In this document: piece after piece, positions 1-8,065 of the stretch
How positions within the stretch are numbered: position 1 is the first letter of the stretch
Layout: each line of letters starts with the position of its first letter
Assembly: GCA_020442275.1 (NCBI GenBank)
Contig: JAGRKN010000151.1
Coordinates: forward strand, 1-49,193
From: Rhodoblastus sp.
GTDB taxonomy: Bacteria > Pseudomonadota > Alphaproteobacteria > Rhizobiales > Beijerinckiaceae
Direction of reading: 5' to 3'
Length of the DNA: 49,193 nucleotides
Notes under the pieces: generated by a model
The model's input: the letters and a program-made list of their open reading frames with translations, nothing else
Told to the model about the DNA's origin: nothing
Databases searched by the model: none
Position numbers and translations under genes: made by a program

Positions 1-148
1 CCTCCATCCCGCCGTACTTCGATCGCCAGTTGTAGAACGTCGCATCGCTGATCCCGTGCTTGCGGCAGATCTCGGCGAGCGCAATGCCCGCCTGATGCTC
101 CTTCAGGATCGCGATGATCCGTTCCTCAGAGAAACGGCTCTTCCTCAT
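1..148 (-). mobile_element. IS3-family transposase OrfA, N-terminal part, cut by window edge
   Basis: The minus strand from the ATG at 148 encodes a protein starting MRKSRFSEERIIAILKEHQA and continuing through a CRKHGIS segment to an FYNWRSKYGGM segment. This is the classic N-terminal helix-turn-helix of OrfA proteins of the IS3 family, which bind the element ends. The frame is intact up to the window edge, so OrfB and the far end of the element lie outside. The stretch just upstream of the start (about 149-178) reads TGAACTAAGCTCC on the minus strand and could be the terminal inverted repeat, but the other end is not available for comparison. An AGGAG-like ribosome site precedes the start. 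Confidence 0.85.
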
Positions 149-209
149 ATCCATCTCCTGCGAGACGGAGCTTAGTTCAGAACGAGGGCGCTCCGAGGGG
201 CAAGGTCAT

Positions 210-347
210 TCATCCAGCGGCTATCAGAGCCGTTTCCAGTCCTTCTGAATCGATTGGGAATCCGAAATCGGCAGTCTTCGCGCCGGCTTCGCGCTCCTTC
301 AGCGCGCCTATGATCTGTTCTTCCGTGAACCGTGCTCGCTTCGTCAT
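210..347 (-). pseudogene. Remnant of a second IS3-family orfA
   Basis: From the ATG at 347 the minus strand encodes MTKRARFTEEQIIGALKERE followed by AGAKTADF, which is the start of another IS3-group OrfA. The similarity stops after about 28 codons; the CRKHGIS and FYNWK segments expected next are missing, and the frame ends at 210 after a short unrelated tail. This is a different OrfA from the one at 1-148, because the first residues differ. The simplest reading is an old element truncated near the point where the element on the left inserted. Confidence 0.7.
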
Positions 348-415
348 GTGGCAGCAATCGCTCGGCAGAATTGCGGATCAGTTCGACGATGTGGGTCCGC
401 ATGTTCGTCCACTGG

Positions 416-1666
416 TTACCCGATCTTTCCGCTCCTCAGCACATTCAAGTGGCCCGCGCGTCGGGCATCATCCTTGATCAAGCGTACGATCTGGGCGGCA
501 TCCACGCGCGATGGCGCAGGTGAACTCAAATCCTCGGCGTGCTCCGCTACCCACTCTCGACAAATTTGATGCAGGCTCGAGCGCTCGTTCAAGGAAAGCG
601 TTCCGATGACATCGAGTAGCGAGTCCAGCCAGCCGGGAGTCATCAGATCGATTTCAACGAATTTTGTCCCGGAAGACGAGATGCCGCGCCAGATTTCAGC
701 GTGGAATTGCTCGATTGCATCCATGAAAATCGCGGGCTTGCCTACCTGGAGCCGCGTTCCCGTCCAGTTCGAGCGGTCGCCGAAGACAGTGCTGCGGGTC
801 GAGTCCGGGGCGGTGTTTCTGATCTGCTCGAAAGCCCTGAACAGGTTGCCGCGCACTATGATTGAGACCGCCCCTTCGTGCAGGGCGAGATCGCGGGCGA
901 TCGGGGCGATCTGCGATGGCATGAGCAAGACCGGAACTGGTTCGCTCGGGAGGCTCGACTTCAACGCGGATATAATAGCGTGAACGATCCCGCTTTGCGA
1001 TTTTGAGCCTTTCACGGAGCCAACGGCCTTACTCGTGAAGTCCGTGATCGCGAATTCGCGGGTTTGCTCGAGTGTCCGTCCAACGAAGTTCAATTCCTCC
1101 AGGCAGGCGCCGACGATGAGAACCAGCGGACGGCCAAGAATTGCGTCCGATCCGATCAACGCCTTGATGTGCTCCGCGCGTCGATGCGCGTCGGGCATGA
1201 TCTCGATCATGCCGCAGGCGGCCGCCTCATCCTTGATGTCGGGCATACGCGCTCGGGCCGTCAGGAGCCTGCTCGTCTCGGGCGCAGCCGCCGCGCCGGC
1301 CAGACTGGTCGTCAGAAACCGGGCCAGATTTTCCTGCCAATCCGTACTCAGAAGATCGATCTCGAGATACTTGGCCGAGGCGTCCTTGAACTGCCGGTTC
1401 AGCTGGCCGTAGTAATCGGCTCGGGCGCGCTCGAATTCTTCAAATTGACGAGGCGTCGCCGAAGGCGCAACCGGCGCGGCATTCGCGGCATCCAGCTCGC
1501 GCTTGTCGACCAGCGAACGCTTTCTCGCAGCCGCGCTCTGGCGTTCCAAATATTCCTCGAACGCCAGCAGGACGTTGCCACGCACAATCAGATTTCGGGA
1601 GAACTTGCTCCAGAGCAACCGATCGCGAATGTGCCCGTCCGTCGTCCAGGGCAGGAGAAATCCCAT
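416..1666 (-). CDS. C-terminal half of a split GT14 glycosyltransferase (repeated sulfotransferase-like module)
   Basis: This 416-residue open frame has no ribosome site and no recognisable N-terminus. It continues, in another frame, the protein encoded at 1588-2919; the break lies at the nine-base G tract 1673-1681. Two related segments are visible. IVRGN occurs at residues 27-31 and again at 270-274, each followed by an F(E)xAFE-like helix, and LEIDLLSTDW (101-110) matches VEIDLMTPGW (337-346). Each copy looks like the C-terminal module that follows the GT14 domain in alphaproteobacterial proteins (DUF5928-like, sulfotransferase-like fold by my estimate). The function of this part is not known to me. 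It would be made only if the tract length changes or ribosomes shift frame. Confidence 0.6.
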   Translation of the reverse strand: MGFLLPWTTDGHIRDRLLWSKFSRNLIVRGNVLLAFEEYLERQSAAARKRSLVDKRELDAANAAPVAPSATPRQFEEFERARADYYGQLNRQFKDASAKYLEIDLLSTDWQENLARFLTTSLAGAAAAPETSRLLTARARMPDIKDEAAACGMIEIMPDAHRRAEHIKALIGSDAILGRPLVLIVGACLEELNFVGRTLEQTREFAITDFTSKAVGSVKGSKSQSGIVHAIISALKSSLPSEPVPVLLMPSQIAPIARDLALHEGAVSIIVRGNLFRAFEQIRNTAPDSTRSTVFGDRSNWTGTRLQVGKPAIFMDAIEQFHAEIWRGISSSGTKFVEIDLMTPGWLDSLLDVIGTLSLNERSSLHQICREWVAEHAEDLSSPAPSRVDAAQIVRLIKDDARRAGHLNVLRSGKIG

Positions 1667-2919
1667 GACGGCGGGGGGGGGACCTCGGACGCGATATCAT
1701 GCAAAAAATTCGTGCGTTTGTCGTCCCGTAGCGCAACGTCTTCGGTATTGTAGCCCGCGCATGTCTTGGCGTCGCCCGCGAATTCGATCCGGTTCGGATC
1801 GAACAGCGCACCATGGCACACTATCCCCGTATGCTTGTTCAGCAATTCAGCGACAGCGCGAAGCTCCCGATGCGACGCGCCGAAGATGGCGACGATCGGC
1901 CGTTCCTGATACGCGAGATCGCCGCGCCAGTGGTCGTTGTCGTATCCCAGAAGGCGGACGCCTGGCGGGGGCCGGCGGTTACGTTCGACAAATTCGTCAT
2001 ATTCCGTGGTACGAGCGCCCATCATGCGGTCGGGGAATTCTACGACGTCGCGTTTGCCCGAAACATACTCGTCGAGTTCGTCGCGCAGGCGATCCGCCCA
2101 AGGCGAGATCTTGCGCGCGAAAAAGAATGGCTGACGTGCGAGATACCTTGCATGATCATTGCAATAGACGGCGGGAACTCCCATCCGCGTGAACTGGTAC
2201 AGCGTCAGATTCGACGCAAGCGTCGAGCCCGCGCGTGTCGTTCCGACAATGCTCTGAATGAACATCTCGTCCGGAATCCAGACGGATTTGAAGAAGGCCT
2301 TGATGCGCGGATTGTGGCTCGCGGCCAAAACATCCTCGATCGCAGCCCAACTCAAGGTCCACCATTGCGAGCCGAGATGGGGGCGAAATTCCGCCGGGAA
2401 TTGGCGCTTGAGACCGAACTTTTGTTGCAGGCGCCAACTCTTGTCGAACAGGTCGGGATGCGCCTTCCAGTTGAACCAGTGCCGGTATTCGTAGCGTTCG
2501 TGCCCGAGGCCGCCCTTCACCCAATTGTCGGCGGCCATGTCCACGCATTCGATGAACTCCTTGTCGGCGTGTCGCGAGAGGTAGTCGCGAAAATCCGCGA
2601 TTGGTCGGATCGGGTAATCGCTGCCGCTCAACAGATGGACGAAATCAGGCTTGTCCTTCAGGGCGGCAATGGCCTCCAACGCATTGAGCGTCGCCTGCAC
2701 GATCGACCACTCGCCCCAGGCGACGCGCTCGCGTTTCGGCCAGAGGATTCGAGAGGCGATGTCGCCAAGCTCGAGTTGTAGCTCGGCGAATTCAGCGGCG
2801 TCCGAATTCGCATCGTAGTGAATTGCCACGACGCTATCTCCGCCGACCAGCAGTCTTGCCAGCCTCGCGACGTTCTTGGGGTTCTGGTGGGCGATGACAA
2901 CGAATGCGATTTTCGTCAT
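1588..2919 (-). CDS. GT14-type (core-2/I-branching) glycosyltransferase, frameshifted near its end
   Basis: The protein is a family 14 glycosyltransferase, related to core-2/I-branching N-acetylglucosaminyltransferases and xylosyltransferases, probably acting on a surface glycan or protein. The start at 2919 gives the canonical MTKIAFVVIAHQNPKN. Family hallmarks follow in order: HYDA (34-37), WGEWSIV (69-75), LLSGSDYPI (96-104), GSQWWTLS (184-191) and WIPDEMF (214-220). A second module begins near residue 341 (PIVAIFGASHREL). From about residue 411 the reading enters the C9 tract and ends in 25 or so residues of unrelated tail, giving 443 residues. With C10 or C7 the frame joins 416-1666 and yields about 834 residues. 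The gene starts 26 bases after the neighbouring glycosyltransferase, so they are probably co-transcribed. Donor and acceptor cannot be told from sequence. Confidence 0.8.
   Translation of the reverse strand: MTKIAFVVIAHQNPKNVARLARLLVGGDSVVAIHYDANSDAAEFAELQLELGDIASRILWPKRERVAWGEWSIVQATLNALEAIAALKDKPDFVHLLSGSDYPIRPIADFRDYLSRHADKEFIECVDMAADNWVKGGLGHERYEYRHWFNWKAHPDLFDKSWRLQQKFGLKRQFPAEFRPHLGSQWWTLSWAAIEDVLAASHNPRIKAFFKSVWIPDEMFIQSIVGTTRAGSTLASNLTLYQFTRMGVPAVYCNDHARYLARQPFFFARKISPWADRLRDELDEYVSGKRDVVEFPDRMMGARTTEYDEFVERNRRPPPGVRLLGYDNDHWRGDLAYQERPIVAIFGASHRELRAVAELLNKHTGIVCHGALFDPNRIEFAGDAKTCAGYNTEDVALRDDKRTNFLHDIASEVPPPPSWDFSCPGRRTGTFAIGCSGASSPEI
1673..1681. repeat. Nine-base G homopolymer (C9 on the coding strand) at a frameshift
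   Basis: Nine consecutive G residues on the plus strand lie exactly where the GT14 protein changes frame. One extra base (or two fewer) would restore a single open frame. Such tracts slip during replication and are also a common sequencing error site, so the sequence alone cannot separate phase variation from an assembly mistake. Confidence 0.9.
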
Positions 2920-2945
2920 GACAGAAGCAGTCTTCTCCAAGCCTT

Positions 2946-4340
2946 CTAGAACCATTGTCCAGTCGTCATAAAGCCGAGGCTGCACAATTGACGCGAGTTT
3001 TTGAATCGTACCGATTTTTCGAAGAACAACATGTCGCGGGACTGCGAAATGACCGAGTGATAGTTCTTGTACTCGATCGAGTCGTCATAATGCTCCTTGC
3101 GCTCTATCTCCTCTTTGGCCTTTTCCGCCATCAGCGACAGGAACTTGAAGTGCAACAAACACCCCGATGGCGCCAAATGGTCGTGCGGATGCGGCGGGTT
3201 CGCGGATCGCGGCGAGAGCATATGGGTGGACGACAAGTAGTTGTAGTTCGGCCCCCATTTCACAAGTGGCGTCTTGTTGATCGCCGGAGCCTTTGAAGGG
3301 TTCTCGCGAAAAAATATTCGTCTCCTGGGACCGCCCTGAACATAGGTCTCGCCAAAGGATGCATTCTCACGCTGCACGTAGCCGACCCCGTCGAAAAAAC
3401 ACGCGACGTCCAGCGGATTCTGTCCGGTCGAGTATATGGTCTCGCTCACCCGATGATCCGAATACATGTCGAGCAGAATGCAAAACAGGTGGTCACGTTG
3501 CTCGCTGTCGAGGAATTGCACGAGTTCGTGGAGATTGCGGTCTTCGCAATAGGGGAACACAAGAAACTCGTCGGGATCCAGTGTCAGACACCAGTGGCCA
3601 ACTCCGAACTGGCCTAGCAAGTAGTTCATCCAGTGAACGCCGAAATTGGAGGCCTTGTAGCTGGCTTTCGTGTGCCAAACCGAACAGTCCGGCTGAAGCT
3701 TGAGATAATCGATCAGACCGTCCGACGAATCGTTGTCGACGAACAGGAAATGGGCGACGCCCATCTTTCGATAGAAATCGAGAAAGTATGGGATCCGCGC
3801 CATTTCGTTGCGCGCGGTCACGAAGACCAGAATGTCGTTCGGACGAATCTTGGCGGTTGCGTCATGCGCGGCTTGAAGCTCGCGCCCATGCTGTTGCGCC
3901 AGCCGCGTCGGACGCTCGACATATTGTTCGAAGTCGGCATCCGCGTGAGCCTTGTCCTGGCGCTTGCCGAACACGCGGCCGATCTGGCGACCGACGATGT
4001 TCAGCGTTGTAATCGTTCGCCGAGCGCGGCTTGCACTTGCGGTGGACCGGAGGGGGACGCCGTCAGCGCGCACCTCGACACTCGCGAGAAATTCATCGAG
4101 CGCCGCACTATCGCTCGGCGCGATACCACGAAGTGAAATATAGAAGCCCGCGTCCCTGGCGGCAGGGCCATAGTTTTGAGCGACGTCGAGCCGTTGTTGT
4201 CGCTCGACAATCACGTCGCGTGGGTGGCCGGCGACCAGGAGCTCGATACGTGGCGAGGAGGCGGGGCCTGTTGCCCAACCAGTCACGCCGTCACGATCGA
4301 GTGTCTCAATGTGTCCGACTATTTTCTTAGGCTTTCGCAC
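2946..4340 (-). CDS. Glycosyltransferase family 2-like protein (Glyco_tranf_2_4 type)
   Basis: The protein is a 464-residue cytoplasmic glycosyltransferase. The core starts near residue 170 with FVTARNEMARIPYFLDFYRK, typical of the Glyco_tranf_2_4 family (PF13704), followed by VDNDSSDG (201-208) and DPDEF (255-259), the likely nucleotide-sugar and metal-binding acidic residues. The first 120 residues form a separate domain with GHIETLDRDGVTGWA at its start, a motif often seen at the front of alphaproteobacterial glycan enzymes. I chose the GTG at 4340 because an AGAGAG sequence lies about six bases upstream and homology begins there; the frame is open much further upstream, into the neighbouring amidohydrolase, but without similarity. 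It ends 26 bases before the GT14 gene, suggesting a two-gene unit for making a surface polysaccharide. The substrate is unknown. Confidence 0.8.
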   Translation of the reverse strand: MRKPKKIVGHIETLDRDGVTGWATGPASSPRIELLVAGHPRDVIVERQQRLDVAQNYGPAARDAGFYISLRGIAPSDSAALDEFLASVEVRADGVPLRSTASASRARRTITTLNIVGRQIGRVFGKRQDKAHADADFEQYVERPTRLAQQHGRELQAAHDATAKIRPNDILVFVTARNEMARIPYFLDFYRKMGVAHFLFVDNDSSDGLIDYLKLQPDCSVWHTKASYKASNFGVHWMNYLLGQFGVGHWCLTLDPDEFLVFPYCEDRNLHELVQFLDSEQRDHLFCILLDMYSDHRVSETIYSTGQNPLDVACFFDGVGYVQRENASFGETYVQGGPRRRIFFRENPSKAPAINKTPLVKWGPNYNYLSSTHMLSPRSANPPHPHDHLAPSGCLLHFKFLSLMAEKAKEEIERKEHYDDSIEYKNYHSVISQSRDMLFFEKSVRFKNSRQLCSLGFMTTGQWF

Positions 4341-4680
4341 AAGGCGCTCTCTCGTTGGATCGGCGCGGCAGAAAATGCAAACCGCGCGCCAATTGTTAGG
4401 GCAGGGTCCTGATGGCGCAAAAGGACGGCATAGACGAGGTGGTTGATTCGGCTCGCGGAAATCTCGCGCAAGCGAAAATAATGTACCAAATTGCGGGATT
4501 TCGACGCCATTCTGGCCCGCCGGCGGGCTCGTGGGCAAGCCATTAGCCGATCCCGGCGACCTTTGAAGTCCGACCGGACCGCGTGTTCGTGCGCGGGCCG
4601 CGCAGGATCCTTTGCGCCCTGGGCGCGGGCTCAACGCCAATTTCGACGGAACTGGCAGCAATGTGATCGCGCGGAATGAT

Positions 4681-4709
4681 ATTATAGCGCGTGGTGCGCC
4701 ATGAGTTTC
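4681..4709 (-). promoter_or_regulatory. Possible promoter for the two glycosyltransferase genes
   Basis: In the 502-base gap 4341-4842 the minus strand carries a perfect TATAAT (4681-4686), with a weak -35-like GAAACT (4704-4709) at 17-base spacing. The implied leader would be over 300 bases long. I see no gene, RNA motif or terminator elsewhere in this gap. Confidence 0.35.
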
Positions 4710-4842
4710 GTCATCACATGGCGCGGGTTTGGAACTTCGCGCCGGTTGTAGAGCCAGCGTTCGCGCGTCGCGGTCGGACCGTTCGTCAAGAAACCACGCC
4801 GATCGAAACGATGCCCGGTCCCCGGATCCGATCAGTTCAGCT

Positions 4843-6504
4843 TCAGCCGTCGTGCACCGTTTCTCCTTCGAATACTGTTTTCTCGACACGCGTCTCCGCG
4901 ATCGCTTCGGGCGCGATGGAAAAAATGTCGCGGTCGAGAACGATGAAGTCCGCCGAGAGTCCCGTCCTGAGCGCGCCGGTGGCGTCGGCGCGGCCCATGG
5001 CGCGGGCGCCGTTGGTCGTGAACAGGGGCAGCGCTTCATCAAGCGTGATCGCTTCCTTGGGGCCGACCGAGCCGGGATAGGCATTCTTGGGATGGCGGCG
5101 CAGCAGCATGCCTGAAAGGCCGATCCACGGATCGACATCGGGCGCGGCGGCCGGCCAGTCCGAGCCGTAGACGAGATCGGCGCCCGCCTGCATCAACGAG
5201 CGGATCGGGTGGCAGCGCTGGGTGCGCTCCGGCCCGAGGACGAGATTCTGCCCGGCGGTGATCGCATTGGGGAACCACAGTTTCGGCGAGACTTCCGCGA
5301 CCGCGCCTAGCTCGCGAAAGCGCGGCAGGTCGTCGGCATGGACGAAGGGCGTATGCGCGATCTCGTGCCGTAGCCCGGTCGCGCCGTTGCGGCGGCGCGC
5401 GGCCTCGATGCCGTCGAGCCCGGCGCGCACGGCGCGGTCGCCGACAGCATGCATTTTCACCGTGAAGCCGAGCCGGTCCAACGCGGCGATCTCATCTGCG
5501 ATGGTCTCGGACGAAATCTGCAACAGCGCGTCGGCGTCATATCTGGCGGGATCATAGCCAGGCGCCGAGCCCGGCAGGTACGGATCGAGGAAGGATGCTG
5601 TCAGGCTCGGCGCGACGCCATCGAGAAAGAGTTTCGCATAATCGCAGCGCACATGTGGGCGTGCATATTTCTCGCGCCACTCGACCAAGGTCTCGTAGGG
5701 GACAAAGTCCGCGGCGATCGGGGATTGGCGCACCAGATGGCAGGCGACGTGCAGTTTCAACGCGCCGGCATCGTCGGCGCCGCAATAGGCGACGAGATCG
5801 CTCTCGATTGCCATCGGCTCTTTGAATCCGGTCAGGCCGAGCGCATGAAAGGTCTTCGTCACATAGGCGACTGCTTCGCGGTTCTGGCGCTCGGTGACGA
5901 CGAGCGCGGTGCGCACGGGCGCGGTCGCGGCTTCCGACAGAGCGCCGTTGGGCTCTCCGTTTGCATCCCGGCCGATATGGCCGCCGTGCGGATCGACGCT
6001 GTCGCGTGAAATGCCTGCGATGGCGAGTGCGCGACTGTTGACCCACATATTGTGCTGCGTCGCATCGCGCAGTGCGACGGGGTGGTCGGGCGCGATCCGA
6101 TCGAGGATCGCGCGCGGGCTTTCGGGAAGCTGAGCGACATGTTCGAGGCGCCACGGGCCGCCGTCGATCCATTCGCCGTGCGGCAATGTTCTTGCTCGCT
6201 CCACGACGGCTGAAAACAACTGATCGAGCGTGGCGCCATAGCCGACGAAACATTCGAAGAGATCGCGTCGTCCACCCCAAAGCGCATGCGTGTGGGAATC
6301 GATGAGCCCGGGCATGACGAAACGCCCGCCGAGATCGACACGGCGCGTTCCCGGCCCCGCGATAGCTTCGATCGAGGCATCGTCGCCGACTGCCAGGATG
6401 CGACCGCCGCGCACGGCGATCGCGCTCGCCCAGGGATGCGCGACATCCATGGTGCGGATGCGTCCGTTGACCCAGATTCTGTCGGGGCGAAGCGTCTCGC
6501 TCAT
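4843..6504 (-). CDS. YtcJ-like metal-dependent amidohydrolase (Amidohydro_3)
   Basis: The protein is a 553-residue cytoplasmic amidohydrolase of the YtcJ group, which hydrolyses amide-type bonds in unknown small molecules. It has the N-terminal beta-sandwich (WVNGRIRTMD, then AIAVRGGRILAVG), the metal motif GLIDSHTH with His71 and His73, a KMHAVGDRAVR segment typical of the family and the late metal-ligand region VYGSDWPAAAPD. The start MSETLRP at 6504 was chosen because the upstream part of the frame overlaps the permease gene and lacks similarity. It is the last gene of a minus-strand run led by a MarR regulator and an ABC importer, 10 bases after the second permease, so it may act on the imported compound. 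The specific substrate cannot be named. Confidence 0.85.
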   Translation of the reverse strand: MSETLRPDRIWVNGRIRTMDVAHPWASAIAVRGGRILAVGDDASIEAIAGPGTRRVDLGGRFVMPGLIDSHTHALWGGRRDLFECFVGYGATLDQLFSAVVERARTLPHGEWIDGGPWRLEHVAQLPESPRAILDRIAPDHPVALRDATQHNMWVNSRALAIAGISRDSVDPHGGHIGRDANGEPNGALSEAATAPVRTALVVTERQNREAVAYVTKTFHALGLTGFKEPMAIESDLVAYCGADDAGALKLHVACHLVRQSPIAADFVPYETLVEWREKYARPHVRCDYAKLFLDGVAPSLTASFLDPYLPGSAPGYDPARYDADALLQISSETIADEIAALDRLGFTVKMHAVGDRAVRAGLDGIEAARRRNGATGLRHEIAHTPFVHADDLPRFRELGAVAEVSPKLWFPNAITAGQNLVLGPERTQRCHPIRSLMQAGADLVYGSDWPAAAPDVDPWIGLSGMLLRRHPKNAYPGSVGPKEAITLDEALPLFTTNGARAMGRADATGALRTGLSADFIVLDRDIFSIAPEAIAETRVEKTVFEGETVHDG

Positions 6505-6514
6505 GCCGGCCTCT

Positions 6515-7279
6515 CTAGCCCTGTCCCTCGGCGCCGCCCGTTGTCGCATAGTGCCAGGCGAGCAGGCGTCGATCGAGCCGCAAGAAAAGATCGTTGACGA
6601 AATAGCCGACGACAGCGATGGCGACGACGCCGGCAAGGCCGTCGGCGATACGGAAATTCTCCTGGCTGCGCAGGAGGTAGACGCCGATGCCGTTCGTCGT
6701 CAGCAGCATTTCCGCGATGACAGAGACGAGAAGGGCGGCGGCGACCGCCAGACGTATGCCGGTCATGATGACGGGCAGGGCGGCTGGCAGGTCGATGAAG
6801 GCCATGATCTCGAGGCGCGACAGGCGCAGCGAGCGCCCGACATTCGTCAGCATTGGATGATTGGCGCGCACGCCGTCGATTGCGCCGATCAGGATCGGAA
6901 AGGCGCAGGTGTATACGATCATCGCGATCTTACCCGCGTCGCCCGTGCCGGCGAACAGGAGCGCGATCGGCGCCACCGCCGGCGGCGGGATCGGCCGCAG
7001 CATGTTCACCAGTGGCTCGAATATGTCGCCCAGCAATCGGATGCGACCGATCAGCGCGCCAAATGGCACCATGACCGCGACCGCGATAGCCAGCCCGATG
7101 GCGGCGCGGCGCAGCGTGTCGACGATCTGCGCGGCGATGACGCCGCCATTGGCCCAAAGCGCCGCGAGAACCGTCGAGAACGGCGGGAAGAACGAATTCT
7201 GGCCGGCGCGCGCGGCCAGTTCCCATGCGCCGAGCAGCACAAGGCCGAAAACGATGGCTGGTACATTGAGCCGTCTCAC
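6515..7279 (-). CDS. ABC transporter permease (SsuC/TauC type), second copy
   Basis: This 254-residue inner-membrane permease belongs to the BPD_transp_1 family of nitrate/sulfonate/taurine-type importers. It has about six hydrophobic segments, and the cytoplasmic EAA-like loop reads RLSRLEIMAFIDLPAALPVI, which contacts the ATPase. The start is a GTG at 7279 overlapping the TGA of the preceding permease (GTGA), a sign of translational coupling. The two different permease genes in one operon suggest a heterodimeric membrane channel rather than the usual homodimer. The C-terminus ends LAWHYATTGGAEGQG, ten bases before the amidohydrolase gene. Confidence 0.85.
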   Translation of the reverse strand: MRRLNVPAIVFGLVLLGAWELAARAGQNSFFPPFSTVLAALWANGGVIAAQIVDTLRRAAIGLAIAVAVMVPFGALIGRIRLLGDIFEPLVNMLRPIPPPAVAPIALLFAGTGDAGKIAMIVYTCAFPILIGAIDGVRANHPMLTNVGRSLRLSRLEIMAFIDLPAALPVIMTGIRLAVAAALLVSVIAEMLLTTNGIGVYLLRSQENFRIADGLAGVVAIAVVGYFVNDLFLRLDRRLLAWHYATTGGAEGQG

Positions 7280-8046
7280 GCGCCCGCCTCCATGCGTGTG
7301 AGCTGGATATGCCAGCCGATCGTCAGCGCGCGCAAGAACATGACCAGCGCATTGATGAGCAGGCCGGCGACCATGGCGGCGACGAGGCCCGCGAATGTCT
7401 CGGGCACGCGCAGCGACAGGCCGGCGTCCATCAGGTAGAAGCCGAGCCCGTCGCGGCCCGCGATCATTTCCGCCGCGATGGCGGCGATCAGGCCGATGGA
7501 GGCGGCCATGCGTACGCCGATGAAGATCGTCGGCAACGCGGCAGGCAGCCGCACGTGCGCGAGGATCGCCCAGTCGCCGTAGCCGAAGGAGCGTGCGGTC
7601 TCGATCTGCACGCGCGACGTCGCGGCCAGCGCCTGCGCCGCATTGAGATAGACCGGCCAGAAGCAGGCGAAAACAAGAATGAAACCGTAGAGTTTCCAAC
7701 CCAGGCCGAGAAAGAAGATGGCAAGCGGCACGAGCGCCGCCGGCGGCAGCGGGCGCAGGAATTCCGCGATCGGGTCGAAGGCGCGGCGTACGATTGTGTA
7801 GCGCGCCGCCAGAAGCGCCATCGCGATCGCCAGCAGAGATGCGGCTGCGGCGCCGATCAGCGCGCGCTGAAAGGTCGCGAGAAAGGCGGAGACGATTTCG
7901 CCCCGGCCGATCTCCGCAACGAGCGTCTCGCCGACGAGAATCGGCGAGGGAAAATAGTCCGTGGGAACGAGGCCCGACCGCGCGACAATCTCCCACAGGG
8001 CCAGAAAGCCCAGGATCGAGAGACTGCCGCGCAGAAGGCTCAGCAT
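7276..8046 (-). CDS. ABC transporter permease (SsuC/TauC type), first copy
   Basis: This 256-residue permease of the same family as its downstream neighbour has an N-terminal membrane segment (SILGFLALWEIVAR), five further hydrophobic segments and the EAA-like loop GYGDWAILAHVRLPAALPTI. It lies 19 bases after the binding-protein gene and overlaps the second permease by four bases. With the ATPase (9084-9857) and binding protein (8066-9031) it completes an importer. The two permeases are clearly related but diverged, so this is a fixed pair rather than a recent duplication. The transported compound is unknown. Confidence 0.87.
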   Translation of the reverse strand: MLSLLRGSLSILGFLALWEIVARSGLVPTDYFPSPILVGETLVAEIGRGEIVSAFLATFQRALIGAAAASLLAIAMALLAARYTIVRRAFDPIAEFLRPLPPAALVPLAIFFLGLGWKLYGFILVFACFWPVYLNAAQALAATSRVQIETARSFGYGDWAILAHVRLPAALPTIFIGVRMAASIGLIAAIAAEMIAGRDGLGFYLMDAGLSLRVPETFAGLVAAMVAGLLINALVMFLRALTIGWHIQLTRMEAGA

Positions 8047-8065
8047 GATCGTTGCGCCTTGCCCT

